Part shown: positions 61,217-64,000 of the stretch, piece by piece | Numbering within the stretch: the first letter of the stretch is position 1 | How the letters are laid out: each line of letters starts with the position of its first letter | Assembly: GCA_958436175.1 (NCBI GenBank) | Contig: CAUBJF010000002.1 | Coordinates: 186,001-250,000, forward strand | DNA length: 64,000 nucleotides | Source of the DNA: an uncultured Muribaculaceae bacterium | GTDB taxonomy: Bacteria > Bacteroidota > Bacteroidia > Bacteroidales > Muribaculaceae | Reading direction: 5' to 3' | Position numbers and translations under genes: made by a program | Notes under the pieces: model-generated | What the model was told of the DNA's origin: nothing | Databases searched by the model: none | The model's input: the letters and a program-made list of their open reading frames with translations, nothing else

Positions 61217-62049
61217 AGCTGATAGCCGAAAGCAGCAGCACCCGAACGGAATGGGCCTTGGTGGAAGGTAGCGAGGTTGTCGAACATGCCTTCACCACAG
61301 GTCTCAATCCGTATTTCCAGTCTCGCCGCGAAATCTCGCACAGTATAAGGCTCGAACTTCCGGAAGTCTTTTTCAAACGTCGGTGGGAACATATCTATTA
61401 CTATGGTGCCGGATGTGCCAACAAGGAAAAGAACAAGATTATGGAATCCTCACTTGTCGCACAGTTCAAGACACCTGTCACTGTCGAAAGCGACCTGCTT
61501 GGGGCTGCTCGTGGTCTTCTGATCCGTCAACCGGGACTGGCATGCATATTGGGGACCGGTTCCAACTCGTGCCTGTACGATGGTGTCGAGATTGTCAAGA
61601 ATGTAGCACCCTTAGGATACCTGCTTGGAGATGAAGGCTCCGGCGCATATCTCGGAAAAATGTTCATCGCTGATATGCTTAAAGGTATCGCACCGTCATT
61701 TCTTATACAGCGATTTTATGAGAAATTTATGGTGACACCCAATGTCCTTCTCGACGACATCTATTCGAACCACCTTCCCAGCAGAGTTCTTTCGCGATAT
61801 TCGTCGTTCCTCATCGAACACACAGACGACCCATATGTCCATCAGCTGGTATATAATGCTTTCATAAGTTTTTTCAAGCGAAATATAAGTGCTTATGATT
61901 ATAAAAAATATCCGCTTTGTTTCGTAGGGTCTGTATGTGTAAACTTTGAGCCTGTACTTCGTGAGGCAGCCAGAGATTTCGGAGCTGAGATAGACAAGAT
62001 AATACGTTTCTCCATGCCGGGACTGGTGCAATTCCACGCCACCGAATAG
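61213..62049 (+). CDS. BadF/BcrA-type sugar kinase (GlcNAc/MurNAc kinase-like)
   Basis: A 278-residue ASKHA-fold kinase. The N-terminal phosphate-1 motif is ESSSTRTEWALVEG, adenosine-site motifs are LGTGSNSCLYDG and a GDEGSGAYLGK segment, and a late CFVGSVCVNF. The family includes N-acetylglucosamine kinases and MurK-type MurNAc kinases. It overlaps the tricorn-like gene by four bases. A link to the amino-sugar salvage genes elsewhere in the window is attractive but unproven. Confidence 0.85.
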   Translation: MKLIAESSSTRTEWALVEGSEVVEHAFTTGLNPYFQSRREISHSIRLELPEVFFKRRWEHIYYYGAGCANKEKNKIMESSLVAQFKTPVTVESDLLGAARGLLIRQPGLACILGTGSNSCLYDGVEIVKNVAPLGYLLGDEGSGAYLGKMFIADMLKGIAPSFLIQRFYEKFMVTPNVLLDDIYSNHLPSRVLSRYSSFLIEHTDDPYVHQLVYNAFISFFKRNISAYDYKKYPLCFVGSVCVNFEPVLREAARDFGAEIDKIIRFSMPGLVQFHATE

Positions 62050-62054
62050 AATAG

Positions 62055-63506
62055 ATGGAGGCAGACAAGGAAGGCAATAGTTATAGAAGTATCCTCAAAG
62101 GCACTTCGGTGCTTGGTGGGATGCAAGTCTTCCTTGTGCTTCTCAATTTGATACGAGGTAAGTTTGTCGCTTTGTTCCTTGGAGCCGACGGCATGGGCAT
62201 AGCTGCTATCTTCAATTCGTCGCAGAATACCCTGCAACGCTTCTCTTCTCTCGGCCTGACCTTGGCGATTGTCAAGGATGTAGCCGAAAATAAAAAGGAT
62301 GCCGACCCTCTCGGACACATCATTGCAGTCGCTAATCGTCTTGTCTTATTGACCGCTTTAGCGGGCTCAATACTAAGCATTTTTCTCTGCCAATGGCTTA
62401 GCCGCATATCCTTCGGAGACGACAGCTATGCTTGGCAATTCGTACTTTTAGGTGTCAGCATCTTCTTCGCAACGGAAGGTGCTGGGAAAATGTCAGTGCT
62501 TCAAGGCCTTCACAAAGTAAAAATTCTCTCCAGGGCATCCGTGACAGGTGGCATCACCGGCCTTGCGGTCGGGGTACCTCTATATTATTTCTTCGGGACA
62601 CGTGGCATTGTCCCTGCAATGGCAGTATTCTCCCTGGTAATGTACGCTTTCTATTCTTTCAACGTTCGACACCTGTCCTCATCCTGGAAGAAAACTTGTT
62701 TCTCATGGAGCGAGCACAAGTCCCGCGTCAAACATCTGGTAGGACTTGGCCTTATCCTGATGTCCAGCGAACTGATAGGTACATTGGCTGTATATATCCT
62801 GAATATTTTCATGCGGGAATTTGGGTCACTCGAAAGCGTAGGTTTTTATCAGTCGGCAAACTCTCTCACTGCTCAGTCTTTGGGCCTGGTTTTCACAGCT
62901 ATGTCCATCGATTATTTCCCGCGACTGACCAATGCAGCTCATGATAATACCAAGATGATCAGCATAGTCAACCGACAGGCTGAATTAATAGCTTTGATTA
63001 CAACTCCTTTGGCCATACTCCTGATAATTTCGGCACCCCTTGTTATACGCATTCTTCTGACGACTAAGTTCCTGCCAATAGTCCCATTGCTGAGGATTAT
63101 GGCTTTCGGTCTTACTCTCAAAGCATTGGCTTTCCCTTTAGGCTATATAGCTTTTGCGAAAGACAATAAACGTCTTTTCTTCATGCTTGAAGGTGTAATG
63201 TGCAATATCCTGACCCTTATCTTACCGGCAGCCGGTTATTATTTCTTCGGACTTACAGGAGCTGCCTGGGGTGTAGTCGCCGACAACGGAATATGTCTGA
63301 TTATTTATTACTTAGTCAACAGCAATCTATATAATTACTCATTCTCTATTAAAGCATTACGCAATTATTGCATCGCTGTCTTATTCTGCGGCGCAGCCCT
63401 CCTCGGGGCTTATGTCACTGATTTTTATATGTCTGTCAGCATAATGGTTTTAATATTTATTTCTTCATCAGCTTTCAGTATACTGAATATCAAGCGGCTC
63501 GTCTAA
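62055..63506 (+). CDS. Wzx-like polysaccharide/oligosaccharide flippase
   Basis: A 483-residue inner-membrane protein with about twelve to fourteen hydrophobic segments, of the MATE/Wzx (MOP) superfamily. The N terminus (TSVLGGMQVFLVLLNLIRGK) and the GADGMGIAAIFNS segment resemble O-antigen flippases of the WzxE branch. Expected to move an undecaprenyl-linked glycan across the inner membrane. No glycosyltransferase cluster is nearby, so this may act on enterobacterial-common-antigen-like or cell-surface glycan units made elsewhere. Confidence 0.87.
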   Translation: MEADKEGNSYRSILKGTSVLGGMQVFLVLLNLIRGKFVALFLGADGMGIAAIFNSSQNTLQRFSSLGLTLAIVKDVAENKKDADPLGHIIAVANRLVLLTALAGSILSIFLCQWLSRISFGDDSYAWQFVLLGVSIFFATEGAGKMSVLQGLHKVKILSRASVTGGITGLAVGVPLYYFFGTRGIVPAMAVFSLVMYAFYSFNVRHLSSSWKKTCFSWSEHKSRVKHLVGLGLILMSSELIGTLAVYILNIFMREFGSLESVGFYQSANSLTAQSLGLVFTAMSIDYFPRLTNAAHDNTKMISIVNRQAELIALITTPLAILLIISAPLVIRILLTTKFLPIVPLLRIMAFGLTLKALAFPLGYIAFAKDNKRLFFMLEGVMCNILTLILPAAGYYFFGLTGAAWGVVADNGICLIIYYLVNSNLYNYSFSIKALRNYCIAVLFCGAALLGAYVTDFYMSVSIMVLIFISSSAFSILNIKRLV

Positions 63507-63535
63507 ATCCCTAAGATATACCTAATAATAGGTAC

Positions 63536-63566
63536 TTGCATATATACGCCAAAATTCGGAAATTTG
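63536..63566 (+). promoter_or_regulatory. Possible degenerate promoter of feoAB
   Basis: TTG at 63536-63538, a 20-base spacer and GAAATTTG at 63559-63566, a one-or-two-base departure from TAnnTTTG. The 80-base gap before feoAB holds no gene; no clear Fur-type inverted repeat was recognised. Confidence 0.4.
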
Positions 63567-63586
63567 CAATAGGAAAACGTTATGAT

Positions 63587-64000
63587 ATGAAACTATCGGA
63601 ACTAAAAACCGGCGAAACCGGCATTGTCGTTAAAGTTCACGGTCATGGAGCGTTCCGTAAACGTGTCATGGAGATGGGATTTGTCCGCGGTCATGCGGTC
63701 GAAGTTGTACTCCATGCACCCCTGAAAGACCCCATCAAATACCGCATCATGGGCTACGATGTCTCCTTGCGAGCTTCGGAAGCCGCACTCATAGAAGTCG
63801 TCGAAATAAGCGAAGAAGAAGCAGCCGTAATCGGCAAGGAAGCCTTGCTAACACCCTCGCCTTCACATATTTCAAGTGAGGCGGAAAGCAAATATCATCA
63901 TCAGCGTCATATCATCAATGTCGCTCTTATCGGCAATCCAAATTGCGGCAAGACCTCCCTCTTCAACCAGGCCTCCGGAGCTAAAGAGCATGTCGGCAAC
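63587..64000 (+). CDS. feoAB: FeoA-FeoB fusion ferrous iron transporter, 5' part
   Basis: The first 138 codons of a gene cut by the window edge. Residues 1-75 are a FeoA (SH3-like) domain: KLSELKTGETG, RVMEMGF and RIMGYDVSLR. A linker rich in Glu and Ser follows to about residue 110. The FeoB G domain then begins with VALIGNPNCGKTSLFN, the Walker A motif, and the KEHVGN G2 region. This FeoA-FeoB fusion is usual in Bacteroidales and imports Fe2+ under anaerobic conditions. The membrane part lies outside the window. Confidence 0.95.
   Translation, partial: MKLSELKTGETGIVVKVHGHGAFRKRVMEMGFVRGHAVEVVLHAPLKDPIKYRIMGYDVSLRASEAALIEVVEISEEEAAVIGKEALLTPSPSHISSEAESKYHHQRHIINVALIGNPNCGKTSLFNQASGAKEHVGN

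Noticed and set aside
1..64000. Mobile elements, prophage, CRISPR arrays, integrons
   Set aside because: No transposase, integrase, phage structural gene, terminal inverted repeats or spaced direct repeats were seen; gene content is that of a stable core chromosome.

Overview
The window looks like ordinary chromosome of a Bacteroidales bacterium, most like the gut Muribaculaceae; the family-level placement is an inference from gene content. Signs seen directly are many Bacteroidetes-type promoters (TTG or TTTG, about 19-20 bases, then TAnnTTTG), a type III glutamine synthetase, a type IX secretion (gliding C-terminal) sorting domain, a FeoA-FeoB fusion, RND/TolC efflux, agmatine-based putrescine synthesis and very tight gene packing with ATGA or TAATG start-stop overlaps. 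No phage, insertion sequence, CRISPR array, rRNA or tRNA was recognised.

Layout. 1-0.4 kb: 3' end of a beta-galactosidase. 0.4-6.7 kb (- strand): a nine-gene thiamine operon behind a TPP riboswitch (thiS, tenI-like, thiE, thiG, thiH, thiF, a methyltransferase, tenA, thiD), with the thiazole branch complete, pyrimidine salvage present and thiC absent. 6.7-8.9 kb: a LysM/periplasmic-binding-like protein and an outer-membrane beta-barrel. 8.9-12.4 kb (-): miaA, pepT, a lipoprotein and an AlkD-like protein. 12.5-22 kb (+): clpP, clpX, recQ, an AmgK-like kinase fused to a RapZ C-terminal domain, a MurU-like nucleotidyltransferase, thrC, a small protein, an acyltransferase and a nitrilase. 22-28.1 kb (-): panC, panD, ffh, folD, a CapA protein, trmN6 and a CPBP protease. 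28.2-31.6 kb (-): nusB (unusually long), yajC, a YbbR-like protein and coaE.

31.6-32.9 kb is the only long stretch without conventional genes, and the most interesting one. It has a strong promoter followed by an RNA of about 195 nt that can fold into a 6S-like rod, further strong hairpins, a minus-strand pair of tiny membrane-peptide ORFs ending at a shared stem-loop, and a second strong promoter with a long C-rich leader and a terminator-like hairpin in front of the type III glutamine synthetase gene.

32.9-37 kb: glutamine synthetase III and a long PurF-like amidotransferase, translationally coupled. 37-40 kb: a DUF4136 lipoprotein (-), then a small protein, aguA and aguB (+). 40-41.8 kb (-): a prenyl synthase and a TatD nuclease. 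41.9-48.7 kb (+): a MATE exporter, a type IX-sorted protein, a MltD-like transglycosylase and uvrA. 48.7-50.3 kb (-): ilvE and an HD hydrolase. 50.4-57.9 kb (+): ROK glucokinase, then a tripartite RND efflux operon ending in a FemAB/GNAT-like gene. 57.9-64 kb (+): a secreted tricorn-like protease, a BadF-type sugar kinase, a Wzx-like flippase and the 5' end of feoAB, cut by the window edge.

Five of the six convergent gene pairs abut or overlap at their 3' ends, leaving no room for terminators. Function calls come from motif and family recognition by eye; no database search was run.
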